Shown: positions 25,447-34,239, numbered from the stretch's first letter. The stretch: 64,000 nt of DNA from Streptomyces griseoflavus (GCF_014649995.1 NZ_BMUC01000024.1:1-64000), one strand, 5' to 3'. The notes: generated by a model from the sequence alone, not told the origin. Made by a program: numbers and translations.

Positions 25447-25884
25447 TCAGGCGTCCTCGACCTCGGTCGTGACGGGCGTGCCGGTCTCGATCGTGCGGCT
25501 GACCGTGCAGAGCCGGTCGTGGGAGGTCCGCACGGCACGCGGAAGGATGGCGCGGGCGCGCTCGGCGCCCGGGCCGTCGGGGAAGGCGACGTCGAAGGTG
25601 ACGACGAGGTCGGTCATGCGGTTGCCGAGCCCGTCGCTGATCCTGTCCCCCGTCACCGACACGGAGAACCGGTCGGGTTCGGCGTGACGGGCGGTGGCCA
25701 CGTCGACGTCCGCGGCCGTGCAGCCCCCGAGGGCGGCCAGCAGCAGTTCGACGGGGGTGAACGCCGTGTTCCCGCCGTCGGAGGCGGTGCCGAAGTGGAG
25801 GGTGCCGCCACGGGCGTTGGTGGCCACGAAGTGACCGGTGCGGGTTCGCTCGACGCGGACGGAACGCCGGGATTCTTCGCTCAT
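25447..25884 (-). CDS. OsmC/YhfA family protein
   Basis: 145 aa from the ATG at 25884 (weak ribosome site; upstream frame is Arg-rich shadow). OsmC fold markers: the ligand strand GTLHFGTASDGGNTAFTPVELLLAALGGCTAADV with Cys55, and the second conserved Cys126 in HDRLCTVSRTIE. The pair is the peroxidatic/resolving couple of this family, which reduces organic hydroperoxides in the cytoplasm. The spacing and the short length are closer to the YhfA-like subgroup, whose substrate is less certain. Confidence 0.88.
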   Translation of the reverse strand: MSEESRRSVRVERTRTGHFVATNARGGTLHFGTASDGGNTAFTPVELLLAALGGCTAADVDVATARHAEPDRFSVSVTGDRISDGLGNRMTDLVVTFDVAFPDGPGAERARAILPRAVRTSHDRLCTVSRTIETGTPVTTEVEDA

Positions 25885-26060
25885 GCGTCGACGGTAGCGG
25901 CTCAGGAAGGCGCCCGGCCCGCCCCCGCGCCGCCCTGCGGGGCCCGTGAGACGGTGGTGGCGGACGCGCGGGCGCGCCCGTCGGCCGTGAAGGGCGGTGC
26001 CCGGGTGGAGAGCGTGCGGCGCACGCCCACCGCGCAGGTCGCAGGCGAGGAGGTCCGGGC

Positions 26061-26867
26061 ATGACCGACTCACGTTCCCCGGGTGGGGCCGGCCGGTACG
26101 GGGAGGACCTGTTCGCACCGGAGCATCCGCGCGAGGCCGAGCGCGTCGACGCCGCCGCGCTGGTGTACGACCCCTTCACCACGCACCGTCTGCGGGCGCT
26201 GGGCGCGGGGCGAGGCGGGCGCTGTCTCGAGGTGGGCGCCGGAACCGGCACGGTCGCCCGGTGGCTGCTGGAGGAGGCGGGCGCGCGGGAGGTGGTGGCG
26301 CTGGACCGGGACACCGAGGCGCTCGCCGCCCGCGGCGGGCGCGGACTGCGGGTGCTCCGCGCGGACCTCACGGACGAGCGTCTGCGACCGGGCACGTTCG
26401 ACCTGATCCACGCCCGGTTCGTGCTGATGCACCTGCCCGACCGCCGGCGGATCGTGTCGCGACTGGCCGGCTGGCTGAACCCGGGCGGGGTGCTGGTGCT
26501 CGGCGACGCGGTGGAACTGCCCGACACCCGGGACACCTCCTCCGCGTACCGGCGCACCATGGACGCGATGTGGCGGGCGCTGCGGACGACGATCGGTACC
26601 GACATCTCCGGTGTGCCCGCCTACCCGCGGTTCCTGCGGGAGGAGGGCCTGCGCGAGGTCGCCGGGGAGGTGTGGTGCCCGCCCCTGGTCGCCGGGGGTC
26701 CGCTGGCCCGTTTCTGGTCCGGGACCTGGAGCCGGATGCGGCCGGAGCTGACGGCGACGGGCCTGGTCGACGCCGGTGTCGTCGATCGGGCCGTGGCGTA
26801 CCTGGACTCACCGGCGCTCGCCGAGATCGGGCCGGGCATGGCGATGGCCTGGGGACGCCGGGCCTGA
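26061..26867 (+). CDS. Class I SAM-dependent methyltransferase
   Basis: 268 aa from the ATG at 26061, behind GAGGTCCGG. SAM-binding motif I is RCLEVGAGTGTVARWLLEE (about 54-72), the acidic motif II REVVALDRD, and motif IV FDLIHARFVLMHLPDRRRIVSRL. The later blocks WLNPGGVLVLGDAVE and the C-terminal helical cap are typical of UbiE/Coq5-like small-molecule methyltransferases. The YDPFTTHRLRALG lead-in helix precedes the Rossmann core. Substrate unknown; the neighbours give no pathway. It converges with the P1 peptidase gene, with a GGCCCC-GGC-GGGGCC hairpin just after the stop. Confidence 0.85.
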   Translation: MTDSRSPGGAGRYGEDLFAPEHPREAERVDAAALVYDPFTTHRLRALGAGRGGRCLEVGAGTGTVARWLLEEAGAREVVALDRDTEALAARGGRGLRVLRADLTDERLRPGTFDLIHARFVLMHLPDRRRIVSRLAGWLNPGGVLVLGDAVELPDTRDTSSAYRRTMDAMWRALRTTIGTDISGVPAYPRFLREEGLREVAGEVWCPPLVAGGPLARFWSGTWSRMRPELTATGLVDAGVVDRAVAYLDSPALAEIGPGMAMAWGRRA

Positions 26868-26907
26868 CCGGCCCCGGCGGGGCCCCGTACGTCCGCCCGG
26901 CCCCGCG

Positions 26908-27969
26908 TCACCCCGGACCGGCCGCGGTCCCGGCGAGGGCGTCGAGCAACAGGTCCGCCGGAAGAGCGGGTACGGTCCTGCCGTGCACGCCCGTGGTCGT
27001 CGTCGCGGCCAGCAGGCTGTTGAGCACCGCCTCCTCCACCCCGTCGAGGACCGATTCGAACAGCGCGCCCAGATCGCTGTCGGCCACGGGCGTGCGGGGG
27101 TCGGGACGCGTGCCGAAGGCGACGGCGTAGTCGCCGCTGCCGTGGCTGTAGGCGGCGCCGGTGCGGGCGAGGGCGAACACCGCCCGCCGGGCGACCCGGG
27201 TGAGCTGCCGGGCGTCCAGCGGGGCGTCCGTGGCCACCACGATCATGCAGGAGCCCGTCTCCGCGACCGGTGCCGCGACGTCCGGTCCGAGCCCGAGGGA
27301 CCGGGGGGTGAGGGTGCGGCCGAGTACGCGCAGGGTGCCGCCGAAGTTCGCCTGCACCAGGACTCCCACCGTGAAGCGCCTCTCCCCCACGTCCGGTGTG
27401 CGGGAGGCGGTGCCGATGCCGGCCTTGAATCCCAGGGCGACGGTGCCGGTGCCCGCTCCTACGCAGCCCTCGGCCACCGGTCCGCCGGACGCGCCGTCGA
27501 GGGCGGCCCGGACGTGCTCCTCGCGGACGGGCCGCGAGCGGATGTCGGACAGGAAGCCGTCGTTGCACTCCCCCACGACCGGGTTCAGGCTCAGTGTCTC
27601 CTCGCACCCGGGGCGCCGGAGCATCCAGCCGACGAGGGCGTCGGCGACACGGAACGCCGAGAGGGTCGAGGTGAGCAGTACCGGGGTCTCCAGGGCGCCG
27701 AGTTCGGTCAGCTGGGTCGTCCCGATGAGTTTGCCGTAGCCGTTGCCCGTGAACACACCCGCCGGCAGCGGTGTGCGGGGGCCCACCGAGTCCGGCAGCA
27801 CGGCGGTGACTCCGCTGCGCACGTCGGGGTCCCGGCGGACCGTGGTGTGGCCGACCCGGACGCCCGGCACGTCCGTGATCGCGCCGAACGGTCCGGCGGG
27901 CGTGCGCCCGATGACGATGCCGAGGTCGCGGGCGCGGCGCCGGGTGGGCGGGGGCGGCTGCTGATCCAT
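26908..27969 (-). CDS. P1 family (DmpA/BapA-type) self-processing aminopeptidase
   Basis: 353 aa from the ATG at 27969; GTG at 28008 is an upstream alternative. The N-terminal entry GAITDVPGVRVGHTTV and the middle ECNDGFLSDIR / GTGTVALGFKAGIGTASR blocks are diagnostic. The autoproteolysis site is Gly239-Ser240 in ETGSCMIVVATDAPLD; Ser240 becomes the N-terminal nucleophile of the beta chain. Enzymes of this family release N-terminal residues, including D- and beta-amino acids, from peptides. Probably cytoplasmic, since no signal is seen. The stop of the DMT exporter gene lies 36 bases upstream, so co-transcription is likely. Confidence 0.87.
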   Translation of the reverse strand: MDQQPPPPTRRRARDLGIVIGRTPAGPFGAITDVPGVRVGHTTVRRDPDVRSGVTAVLPDSVGPRTPLPAGVFTGNGYGKLIGTTQLTELGALETPVLLTSTLSAFRVADALVGWMLRRPGCEETLSLNPVVGECNDGFLSDIRSRPVREEHVRAALDGASGGPVAEGCVGAGTGTVALGFKAGIGTASRTPDVGERRFTVGVLVQANFGGTLRVLGRTLTPRSLGLGPDVAAPVAETGSCMIVVATDAPLDARQLTRVARRAVFALARTGAAYSHGSGDYAVAFGTRPDPRTPVADSDLGALFESVLDGVEEAVLNSLLAATTTTGVHGRTVPALPADLLLDALAGTAAGPG

Positions 27970-28004
27970 ACCGGTGGACGGTACACAGGTGTGCCGGACC
28001 GTCG

Positions 28005-28985
28005 TCACGGGGCCTTCGCGGGGGCGGCCTCATGCTCGTCACCGGTCAGGGCGCGGGCGAGCGGCAGCCTGGAGAGGGCCAGTACGCCCGCGGCGATCAG
28101 CGCGGCACCGAGCACTTGGAGCGGGAGCCACCAGCCGCCTCGCAGGTACTCGTCGTAGAGGGTGATGCCGAGGAGCAGGCTGACCCCGGCGTCACCGAGG
28201 GTGATCGCCGGCTGGGACGCGACGAGTGGTCCGGCCTGCATCGCGTTCGACAGGAGGAACAGGGCGCACCCGCCGAAGAGGGCGAAGCCGTAGGTCTGCC
28301 AGGTGGTGAGGAAGGCGGTCACGCCCCCGTCGTCGAGGCTGTGCACGGACGTCTTCATCAGCGCCGCCGTCGCCGCGTAGGCGACGGCGGTGGCCAGTCC
28401 GAAGCACGCGGCGCGTGCCCGGCCCGCGGGTCTGCGCAGCGCCGCGAACACGAGGCCGGCGAGCGCGGCGGTGCACACGGCGAGTGCCGGGATCCAGCGG
28501 TCCATGGGGACGTACGTGCGGTTCCCCTCGGGTGACGCGGCGAACAGAGCCACGGCGAGCCCCGCCACGACGGCGCAGACGGCCGCCCAGCCGGAGGACG
28601 ACAGACGCCCGTGGAGCAGCACCGTGGCGATGACGAGGGTCAGCGGCAGCTCCAGGACGAGCAGGGGCTGGACGACCGTCATCGGTCCTGTCGCGAGTGC
28701 GACGGCCTGACAGACCGCCGCGACGATGACGGTGGCGATGCCGACGAGCCAGACGGGGCGCCGCAGCAGATCGAGCATCAGGCCGGCCCGCAGGCTGTCC
28801 GAGCGCGGCACGGTCAGCGCCGCCTTGCGCTGCAGGACGGTCGCCAGGGCGTTGCTGAGCGCCGCGCCCAGTGCGAAGAGGACCGGCAGCAGCAAGTGCA
28901 CCGCGGGGTTCCTCCCGAACGACGAGTCGGCCCCCCGCTCCCCGCCATGGTGACCCGCCCCGCCCGCCGGCGCACGTTCCGTCAC
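28005..28985 (-). CDS. DMT-superfamily transporter (EamA/NIPA-like)
   Basis: 326 aa from the GTG at 28985, with GGAGG ten bases upstream. About ten hydrophobic helices: LLLPVLFALGAALSNALATVL, PVWLVGIATVIVAAVCQAVAL, VVQPLLVLELPLTLVIATVLL, WAAVCAVVAGLAVALFAAS and so on to LQVLGAALIAAGVLALS. The first-helix SNALATVLQRKAAL and the following GPMTVVQPLLVLELP are shared with the NIPA-like/DMT permeases of actinomycetes. The direction and substrate are unknown. It precedes the P1 peptidase gene on the same strand. Confidence 0.83.
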   Translation of the reverse strand: MTERAPAGGAGHHGGERGADSSFGRNPAVHLLLPVLFALGAALSNALATVLQRKAALTVPRSDSLRAGLMLDLLRRPVWLVGIATVIVAAVCQAVALATGPMTVVQPLLVLELPLTLVIATVLLHGRLSSSGWAAVCAVVAGLAVALFAASPEGNRTYVPMDRWIPALAVCTAALAGLVFAALRRPAGRARAACFGLATAVAYAATAALMKTSVHSLDDGGVTAFLTTWQTYGFALFGGCALFLLSNAMQAGPLVASQPAITLGDAGVSLLLGITLYDEYLRGGWWLPLQVLGAALIAAGVLALSRLPLARALTGDEHEAAPAKAP

Positions 28986-29024
28986 CCGTGTGGGGCCTCC
29001 TCGTCGCGCCCGGACGACGGGGTG

Positions 29025-29275
29025 TCAGGCGTGATGCGGGCGCTCACCGCGGTCTACGGCGAGGTACCGGTGGAACGCCTCGGGCGCGTCGGGGGAGTAC
29101 CCGCCGGGGAAGCGTGCGGCGCCCTCGGGGCGGCGGTGCACGAGGAACCGTCCGGCGGTGTCCCGGCACGCGACCGTCGCGACGCGGTGCAGCCATCCGT
29201 GGCGTACCGCGTCGTGCCTGCGGACGTCGGTGAGGATCGGTCGCGCTCGTCGACCCGCTCCACCTGTTCACCCAT
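29025..29275 (-). pseudogene. Truncated, frameshifted Nudix hydrolase relic
   Basis: From the ATG at 29275 the frame reads MGEQVERVDERD. A one-base loss near 29240 then moves the matching sequence to another frame: ILTDVRRHDAVRHGWLHRVATVACRDTAGRFLVHRRP, then FPGGY. This is the conserved amino-terminal half of IDI/YfcD-like Nudix proteins. The Nudix box (GX5EX7REUXEEXGU), which should follow, is missing, and the sequence stops at TGA 29027-29025. The loss of the catalytic motif together with the frameshift indicates a decayed gene. Recognised by reading the frames side by side; a protein search across the frameshift would confirm it. Confidence 0.7.
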
Positions 29276-29310
29276 GGGTGAGTCCTTGCCGCACGGCACC
29301 GACCACCGCG

Positions 29311-29526
29311 TCAGCCGCTCCAGGAGTCCGGGCCGCCGCCGCGCCACTCGACCCGCGCGGACTGCCGCATCCAGGCGTCGTCGACGTCGTCCAGCCCGGC
29401 CAGGCGCAGGAACTCCACGACGTCCAGCAGCCCGTACGCCATCCCGAGGAAGTGTGCTCCCGCGCGGACGCGCCGGCCGCCGTCGTCGCCCGGCGGGTAG
29501 ATCACGATGGGCTGGTCGCTCGCCAT
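29311..29526 (-). CDS. Small conserved-type hypothetical protein
   Basis: 71 aa from the ATG at 29526: MASDQPIVIYPPGDDGG, then RVRAGAHFLGMAYGLLDVVEFLRLAGLDDVDDAW and the ending RVEWRGGGPDSWSG. The composition is balanced, unlike the shadow frames, and the pattern (IVIYPP...GGRRVRAG..LG.AY...D) is one I have seen in many small streptomycete proteins without assigned function. The upstream in-frame extension is Arg-rich and unlikely. No membrane segment or cysteine. It runs away from the ABC-F leader, whose promoter lies about 105 bases off. Confidence 0.65.
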   Translation of the reverse strand: MASDQPIVIYPPGDDGGRRVRAGAHFLGMAYGLLDVVEFLRLAGLDDVDDAWMRQSARVEWRGGGPDSWSG

Positions 29527-29631
29527 GCCACCAGCGTGCCCGGGTCGGGAGGAGCGCGCACGGCGGAGGTCGGGGGCGTCACGGTGCCGGCCCGCCCGGG
29601 GCCGCCGGTCCCGCAGGCGCCCGTAATACGG

Positions 29632-29660
29632 GTGAAGCGAGCGCGCCGTCTTGTTAGCCT
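29632..29660 (+). promoter_or_regulatory. Predicted promoter of the ABC-F gene leader
   Basis: GTGAAG (29632-29637) and TAGCCT (29655-29660) are separated by 17 bases. An AT-rich TAATA lies just upstream of the -35. Transcription would begin at or near the ATG of the short leader ORF at 29667, making that ORF leaderless. WhiB7/WblC-dependent resistance promoters have an AT-rich patch in this position; whether WblC acts here is inference. Confidence 0.45.
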
Positions 29661-29666
29661 GCCCGT

Positions 29667-29711
29667 ATGGCACGAGGCATCTGGTCGCAGAAGGTCCGCT
29701 CCGCCCGCTGA
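29667..29711 (+). CDS. 14-residue leader peptide upstream of the ABC-F gene
   Basis: ATG to TGA, encoding MARGIWSQKVRSAR. It starts about six bases after a good -10 element and lies 99 bases ahead of the ABC-F start. Its last codons (GCTCCGC, 29698-29704) are perfectly complementary to GCGGAGC (29799-29805), which overlaps the ABC-F ribosome binding site, and a strong hairpin sits between them. Short ORFs in this position upstream of antibiotic-resistance ABC-F genes work by ribosome stalling. That this one is translated is an inference. Confidence 0.5.
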   Translation: MARGIWSQKVRSAR

Positions 29712-29757
29712 CGGCGGCGCCCTTCCTGCGGAATCCGCGCACGCCGTTCCGGTTCCC

Positions 29758-29785
29758 GCCGGGCGGCTCTTCCGTGCTGCCCGGC
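29758..29785 (+). promoter_or_regulatory. Attenuator hairpin in the ABC-F 5' leader
   Basis: GCCGGGCGGC (29758-29767) pairs with GCTGCCCGGC (29776-29785) across an eight-base loop, a ten-pair stem with one G-U pair. It lies between the leader ORF and the ABC-F start and could end transcription or set up masking of the ribosome site. Confidence 0.5.
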
Positions 29786-29810
29786 TCCCCTGCGAGCTGC
29801 GGAGCATCCG

Positions 29811-31469
29811 TTGAACCCCGATGTCACCCCCGAAACCCTGTCCCTGCCCGTCGACGCGGGCGCCGGAGCGCACGTCCGCGCCGAGAACGTCACCGTGACC
29901 CGCGGGTCACGGCGCGTCCTGGACGGCCTGTCGGTCACCGTCTCCGCCCGGTCGCGGATCGCCGTCGTGGGCGAGAACGGCCGGGGCAAGACCACCCTGC
30001 TGCACGTCCTCGCCGGGTTGGTCGCACCCGACGAGGGCGCCGTGCGGCGGACCGGCACGGTCGGCCTGGCCCGCCAGGAACTGTCCGCGCGCGACGGCGA
30101 GACCGTCGGCACCCTGACGTCCGCCGCACTGGCCGCCTCCCTCGCGGCACTCGGCGCGCTGGAGGAGGCGTCCCTCGCCCTGGCCGGAGGCGACCCCGCC
30201 GCCGGCGAGCGCTACGCCGCCGCCCTGGACGCCGCCACCCGCCTCGACGCCTGGGACGCCGAGCGCCGGGTCGACGTGGCCCTGGACGCCCTCGGCGCCT
30301 GCACCGACCGCGACCGTCCCCTGTCCACCCTCTCGGTCGGACAGCGTTACCGCGTCCGCCTGGCCTGTCTGCTCGGTGCCCGCCACGACATCCTGCTGCT
30401 CGACGAGCCGACCAACCATCTCGACGCCGCCGGGCTGGACTTCCTCACCCGCCGGCTGCGCGAGCACGACGGCGGCCTCGCCGTCGTCAGCCACGACCGG
30501 GCGCTGCTGCGCGACGTCGCGGACCGGTTCGTCGACCTCGACCCGTCCCGCGAGGGCAAGCCGCTCCTCTACGCCGGCGGCTACCAGGCGTGGCAGGACG
30601 CCCGGCGCCGCGAGCGTGAGCGCTGGGAGCAGGACCACGAACAGCAGCAGGCCGAGCATGTGCGGCTGCGGGAGGCGGTGGCGCAGGCCCGTGACCGGCT
30701 CTCCACCGGCTGGCGGCCGGACAAGGGGACCGGCAAACACCAGCGCCAGTCCCGCGCCCCGGGCGTCGTACAGGCCCTGCACCGGCAGCAGGAGGCCCTG
30801 CGCGCGCACCGGATCGACGTGCCGAAGCCGCCGCCCGCGCTGCGGTGGCCGGACCCGGACGTACGGGTGGGTGCGCCGCAGGTGCGGGCGCACGCAGTGG
30901 CCGTGGACGGGCGGCTGGCCGGACCGGTGGACCTCGCTCTCGACGGCGGCGACCGGCTGCTCGTGACCGGGCCGAACGGCGCCGGGAAGTCCACGCTGCT
31001 GGCGGTGCTGGCCGGTGCGCTCCGGCCCACGGACGGACACGTGAGGGCGGCGAGCGGGGCACGGATCGTGCGGGTCGGTCAGGAGACCGCCGGTCAGGAC
31101 CCGCTGCTGACCGCCCGGGAGGTGTACGAGCGTCACGTGGGCCGGCTGACGGCCCGTGGGACCCTCCCCGCCACCGGCGCCGTGCCGCTCGCGGCCCTCG
31201 GCCTGCTGGACGCCGAGGCGGCGCGCACGCCGGTGGGGCGGATGTCGCAGGGACAGCGGCGGCGCCTCGACCTGGCCCTGGCAGCGTCCGGCCGGCCCAC
31301 GCTGATCCTGCTCGACGAGCCGACGAACCACCTGTCGGCACGGCTGGTCGACGAACTGACCGACGCCGTCCGCGACACGAGCGCCGCCGTGGTCGTCGCG
31401 ACCCACGACCGGCAGCTGCTGCGCGACCTCGCGCACTGGCCGCTGCTGCGGCTGGAGCAGGGGGCCTGA
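29811..31469 (+). CDS. ABC-F ATPase, antibiotic-resistance type (ribosome protection)
   Basis: 552 aa from the TTG at 29811, with GGAG eight bases upstream; no in-frame ATG or GTG is available near it. Two nucleotide-binding domains without membrane helices. NBD1 has Walker [10 protein letters not shown] (54-62), signature [12 protein letters not shown] (variant of LSGGQ) and [15 protein letters not shown]2 has [21 protein letters not shown] and [12 protein letters not shown]. The interdomain linker (about 255-340) is long, basic and helical ([29 protein letters not shown]), as in TlrC/OleB/VarM-like proteins that enter the ribosomal E site and dislodge drugs from the peptidyl-transferase centre or exit tunnel. 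The protected drug class cannot be read off. Confidence 0.88.
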   Translation: MNPDVTPETLSLPVDAGAGAHVRAENVTVTRGSRRVLDGLSVTVSARSRIAVVGENGRGKTTLLHVLAGLVAPDEGAVRRTGTVGLARQELSARDGETVGTLTSAALAASLAALGALEEASLALAGGDPAAGERYAAALDAATRLDAWDAERRVDVALDALGACTDRDRPLSTLSVGQRYRVRLACLLGARHDILLLDEPTNHLDAAGLDFLTRRLREHDGGLAVVSHDRALLRDVADRFVDLDPSREGKPLLYAGGYQAWQDARRRERERWEQDHEQQQAEHVRLREAVAQARDRLSTGWRPDKGTGKHQRQSRAPGVVQALHRQQEALRAHRIDVPKPPPALRWPDPDVRVGAPQVRAHAVAVDGRLAGPVDLALDGGDRLLVTGPNGAGKSTLLAVLAGALRPTDGHVRAASGARIVRVGQETAGQDPLLTAREVYERHVGRLTARGTLPATGAVPLAALGLLDAEAARTPVGRMSQGQRRRLDLALAASGRPTLILLDEPTNHLSARLVDELTDAVRDTSAAVVVATHDRQLLRDLAHWPLLRLEQGA

Positions 31470-31571
31470 ACGACCGCGGCGCGGACCCGATCCGATCGGG
31501 CACAGGATGTCGGGTGCGGCGGTGTCCCGGCCGCCTAGCGTGGTGATCGCGAAAGAGGAAGGAGGCCGGGC

Positions 31572-32438
31572 GTGCTGGAACGGCTCAACGAGACGATGGA
31601 ACACATCGAGCGCCGTCTCGACCGGTCCGTCGACGTGGCCGCACTGGCCCGTGTGGCGGCGACGTCGGAGTACCACCTGCGCCGGATGTTCTCCGCGCTC
31701 GCGGGGATGCCGTTGTCGGAGTACATACGGCGCAGGCGGCTGACCGTCGCGGGTGCCGAGGTGCTCGCCGGACGCGGGACGCTGCTGGAGATCGCGGTGC
31801 GGTACGGCTACGGCTCGGGCGAGGCGTTCGCGCGGGCGTTCCGCGCCATGCACGGGGTGGGTCCGGGCGAGGCCCGGCGCACCGGCACCGCGCTCGTGTC
31901 CCAGCCCCGGCTGACCTTCCGCCTCACCGTCGAAGGGAGTACCAGCATGCGGTACCGCGTAGTGGACAGGCCGGCCTTCACCGTCGTCGGGCCGAGGGCC
32001 AGGGTGCCTCTCGTGCACCTCGGCCCGAACCGGGCGATCATCGACTTCGTCCGCGGGATCGGACGGCAGGCCCTGGAAGAGCTGGAGGAGCTGTCGGACC
32101 AGGAGCCCCGGGGGATCGTCGCCGTCTGCGACGACCTGGACCCGGGCCGGGCCGAGGGGACCGAACTCGACTACTACCACGGGGTGATCACCTCGGCGCC
32201 GGCGCCCGAGGGTTCGGCCGTCCTGCCCGTGCCGGCCGGGACCTGGGCGGTGTTCACGGCGTCCGGACCGGTGCCGGACGCCATCCAGCACCTGTGGCGG
32301 GACGTGTTCACCGAGTGGTTCCCGTCCAACCCGTACCGCAGCCGGCCCGGCCCGGAGATCCTGCGCACCCGGATGTCGCCGGACCACACCGAAGCCGATG
32401 CCGAACTGTGGCTCCCGGTGGAGCGGGAGGACCGTTGA
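31572..32438 (+). CDS. AraC-family regulator with GyrI-like effector-binding domain
   Basis: 288 aa from the GTG at 31572, behind GGAGG. Residues 1-105 carry two helix-turn-helix motifs of the AraC/XylS type (VDVAALARVAATSEYHLRRMFSALAGMPLSEYIRRRRL, then TLLEIAVRYGYGSGEAFARAFRAMHGVGPGEAR). From about 117 (YRVVDRPAFTVVGPRARVPL) to the end lies a GyrI/SOUL-like drug-binding domain with DYYHGVITSAPAPEG and PAGTWAVFTASGPVPDAI. This layout matches Rob/TipA-like regulators that sense cationic or amphipathic compounds. It lies 102 bases behind the ABC-F gene and may share its regulation. TAGCGT before the start is a likely -10. Confidence 0.88.
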   Translation: MLERLNETMEHIERRLDRSVDVAALARVAATSEYHLRRMFSALAGMPLSEYIRRRRLTVAGAEVLAGRGTLLEIAVRYGYGSGEAFARAFRAMHGVGPGEARRTGTALVSQPRLTFRLTVEGSTSMRYRVVDRPAFTVVGPRARVPLVHLGPNRAIIDFVRGIGRQALEELEELSDQEPRGIVAVCDDLDPGRAEGTELDYYHGVITSAPAPEGSAVLPVPAGTWAVFTASGPVPDAIQHLWRDVFTEWFPSNPYRSRPGPEILRTRMSPDHTEADAELWLPVEREDR

Positions 32439-32474
32439 GCCCGGTCATTCGAGGACCGTCGAGCCCGGTCGTTC
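32427..32474. repeat. 24-bp tandem duplication across the 3' end of the AraC/GyrI gene
   Basis: GAGGACCGTTGAGCCCGGTC at 32427 is repeated at 32451 with one change (GAGGACCGTCGAGCCCGGTC); including the TTC ends the unit is 24 bases. The first copy carries the TGA of the regulator gene and the second reaches the stop of the convergent SWIM gene, so this is a recent slippage duplication. Confidence 0.6.
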
Positions 32475-34239
32475 AGGTCATGGCCCGCGCGGCCACCTCG
32501 TCGGCGGCGCCTTGCCAGGCGTGGACGCACAGAGCCTGTTCGACCACCTCGGTGTAGACGGCCGCGGCGAGCCAGGACCGGGCGAAGCGGCCCGTGTCGG
32601 CCGGGACCAGGCGCCCGAAGACGTCGCGGGAACGGTCCGCGGCTGCGGTGTGGAGGTCCTCGAGGAGGTCGGCCGCGGTGGCGAGACCGAGGCGGCGCAG
32701 ACGGGCGGCGTCGCCCGGCGTACTGCCGGCGAGGGCGAGCACACGGCGGCCTCCCGGCACGGCCTGGTGGACCCGGCGGCGCAGCAGGTGCAGCGGCGCC
32801 TCGTCCGCGGCGGCGGGTGCCCCGGCCTCCGGCGCGAGGGCACCGTGGGGCAGGTCGGCGTGCTGGAGCCGGTCCAGGCCCAGGTCCACGCGGGCCTCGG
32901 CGTCGGTGGGGTGGGCGGCGGCGAGGAGCAGGGCGCGTGGGTACGGCCCCGGTGTCAGCCGTGCGACGATCCGCAGACGGCTGCCCCGGGCGGCGGCGAG
33001 CAGGCGGAGGTTCTCGCGGTAGGGCAGTGCCGGGTCGTCGTGGGCGGCGGCCAGCCGCAGGGGCACGCCCGCGCAGTCGGCGAGCAGACAGTCGCCCGCC
33101 GCCTCCCGCACCGTGCCGGTGAGGGTCACCTCCAGGAACAGCAGGTCCTGCCCGCCGTTCAGGGCCCTGGTGACCTGGTCGGCGGCGGGGACGGCCCACA
33201 GCCGGTCCAGCGGTTCGTCGTGCCATGCGGCGCCGGGGGCGCGGACCGCCCGTACGCCCGCGCCGGCACCGAGGCGGCCCGTCGGGGAGACGGTGGCGCC
33301 GGACACGGCCAGCCCGGCGCGGGACAGTTCCCGGTGCGTCAGGGCGGTGTCCCCCACACGCACCGCCCGGTCGGCCGCGCCGGTCGCCCGGGCGGGGCCG
33401 CCGGGCGCCACGTCGGACACGGTGCAGAGGCGTCCGTCGGCGTCGGCGGTCCAGGTGACCGCGCCCGCGTAGCCGGTGACGGTGAGGACGGGTTCGGAGA
33501 AGAGCCCGTACAGGCGCAGGGACCCGTCGGGGCGGTACGGCTGCCGGGCCGTGCCGCGCAGTCCGGTCAGGTCGGGGCCGGTGGCGTGCGGGAGGCGGTG
33601 GGCGACGTCGAGGACGGCGGTGAGGGCGTCGGCGAGGTCGCCGAGCCGGTGGCCGGGGTCGGCGGCGCGGGCCGCCCGGACGGCGGTCACCACGGAGACG
33701 GCCGCCGCCGAAGCACGCGGGAGACCGGCGAGGCGGGCGGTGTGCGCGGCGTGCAGCAGTTCCGCCTGGAGCACGGCACCGGCGCCGTCGGTGCCGGCTT
33801 CCAGGACGGCGGCGGCCGCGTCGAACACCGCGCGGGCGGCGGCGCGTTGTGCGGGCGTGGCGGTCTCGGGTTCCGTCTCTCCCGTCTCGTCCGGCGTGTC
33901 GGTGTCCCCGGTGGGGGCCGGGTCCCCGGCCGCGTCCGGGGCGGGCGTGTCGTCGGCGACCGGTGCCGCCGAGGCGGCGGCCGCGCGGTGCAGGCAGTCG
34001 GGGGACAGCAGGCATCCGCAGCGGATCGCGTCCGCCCCGGTCACCGTCCCGCCCGGCGCGTGCAGGACGACGTCGGTCTCGTCGTCCACGGCGATCCGCA
34101 CGGTGTCGCCGTCCCGGGTGGCGGGGCGTGCCAGGAGCTTGGTGACGCCCGCGTCCAGCCGTTTGCGGAGCCGGGGCGAGAGCGCCTCGACGAGTGCGGC
34201 GGTGACGGACGGGGCGACCGGAGGCAGGTCCGGGCTCAT
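32473..34239 (-). CDS. SWIM zinc-finger protein (YehQ-like), last gene of the MoxR-VWA operon
   Basis: 588 aa from the ATG at 34239, which overlaps the upstream stop as ATGA and has GGGGAG eight bases upstream. The SWIM motif CGCLLSPDCLH (CxC...CxH) lies near residues 74-84. It is followed by a Glu/Thr/Pro acidic linker and a helical region. A beta-rich central segment (RPDGSLRLYGLFSEPVLTVTGYAGAVTW) and a C-terminal helical part follow. SWIM fingers bind DNA or protein. In E. coli, yehQ lies in the same cluster as yehL/yehP, the same grouping as here. Function unknown; probably substrate recognition in the ATPase system. Confidence 0.82.
   Translation of the reverse strand: MSPDLPPVAPSVTAALVEALSPRLRKRLDAGVTKLLARPATRDGDTVRIAVDDETDVVLHAPGGTVTGADAIRCGCLLSPDCLHRAAAASAAPVADDTPAPDAAGDPAPTGDTDTPDETGETEPETATPAQRAAARAVFDAAAAVLEAGTDGAGAVLQAELLHAAHTARLAGLPRASAAAVSVVTAVRAARAADPGHRLGDLADALTAVLDVAHRLPHATGPDLTGLRGTARQPYRPDGSLRLYGLFSEPVLTVTGYAGAVTWTADADGRLCTVSDVAPGGPARATGAADRAVRVGDTALTHRELSRAGLAVSGATVSPTGRLGAGAGVRAVRAPGAAWHDEPLDRLWAVPAADQVTRALNGGQDLLFLEVTLTGTVREAAGDCLLADCAGVPLRLAAAHDDPALPYRENLRLLAAARGSRLRIVARLTPGPYPRALLLAAAHPTDAEARVDLGLDRLQHADLPHGALAPEAGAPAAADEAPLHLLRRRVHQAVPGGRRVLALAGSTPGDAARLRRLGLATAADLLEDLHTAAADRSRDVFGRLVPADTGRFARSWLAAAVYTEVVEQALCVHAWQGAADEVAARAMT

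Noticed and set aside
32174-34015. 613-codon minus-strand frame within the SWIM gene region
   Set aside because: Arg/Pro-rich shadow; the overlapping frame has the SWIM motif and normal composition.
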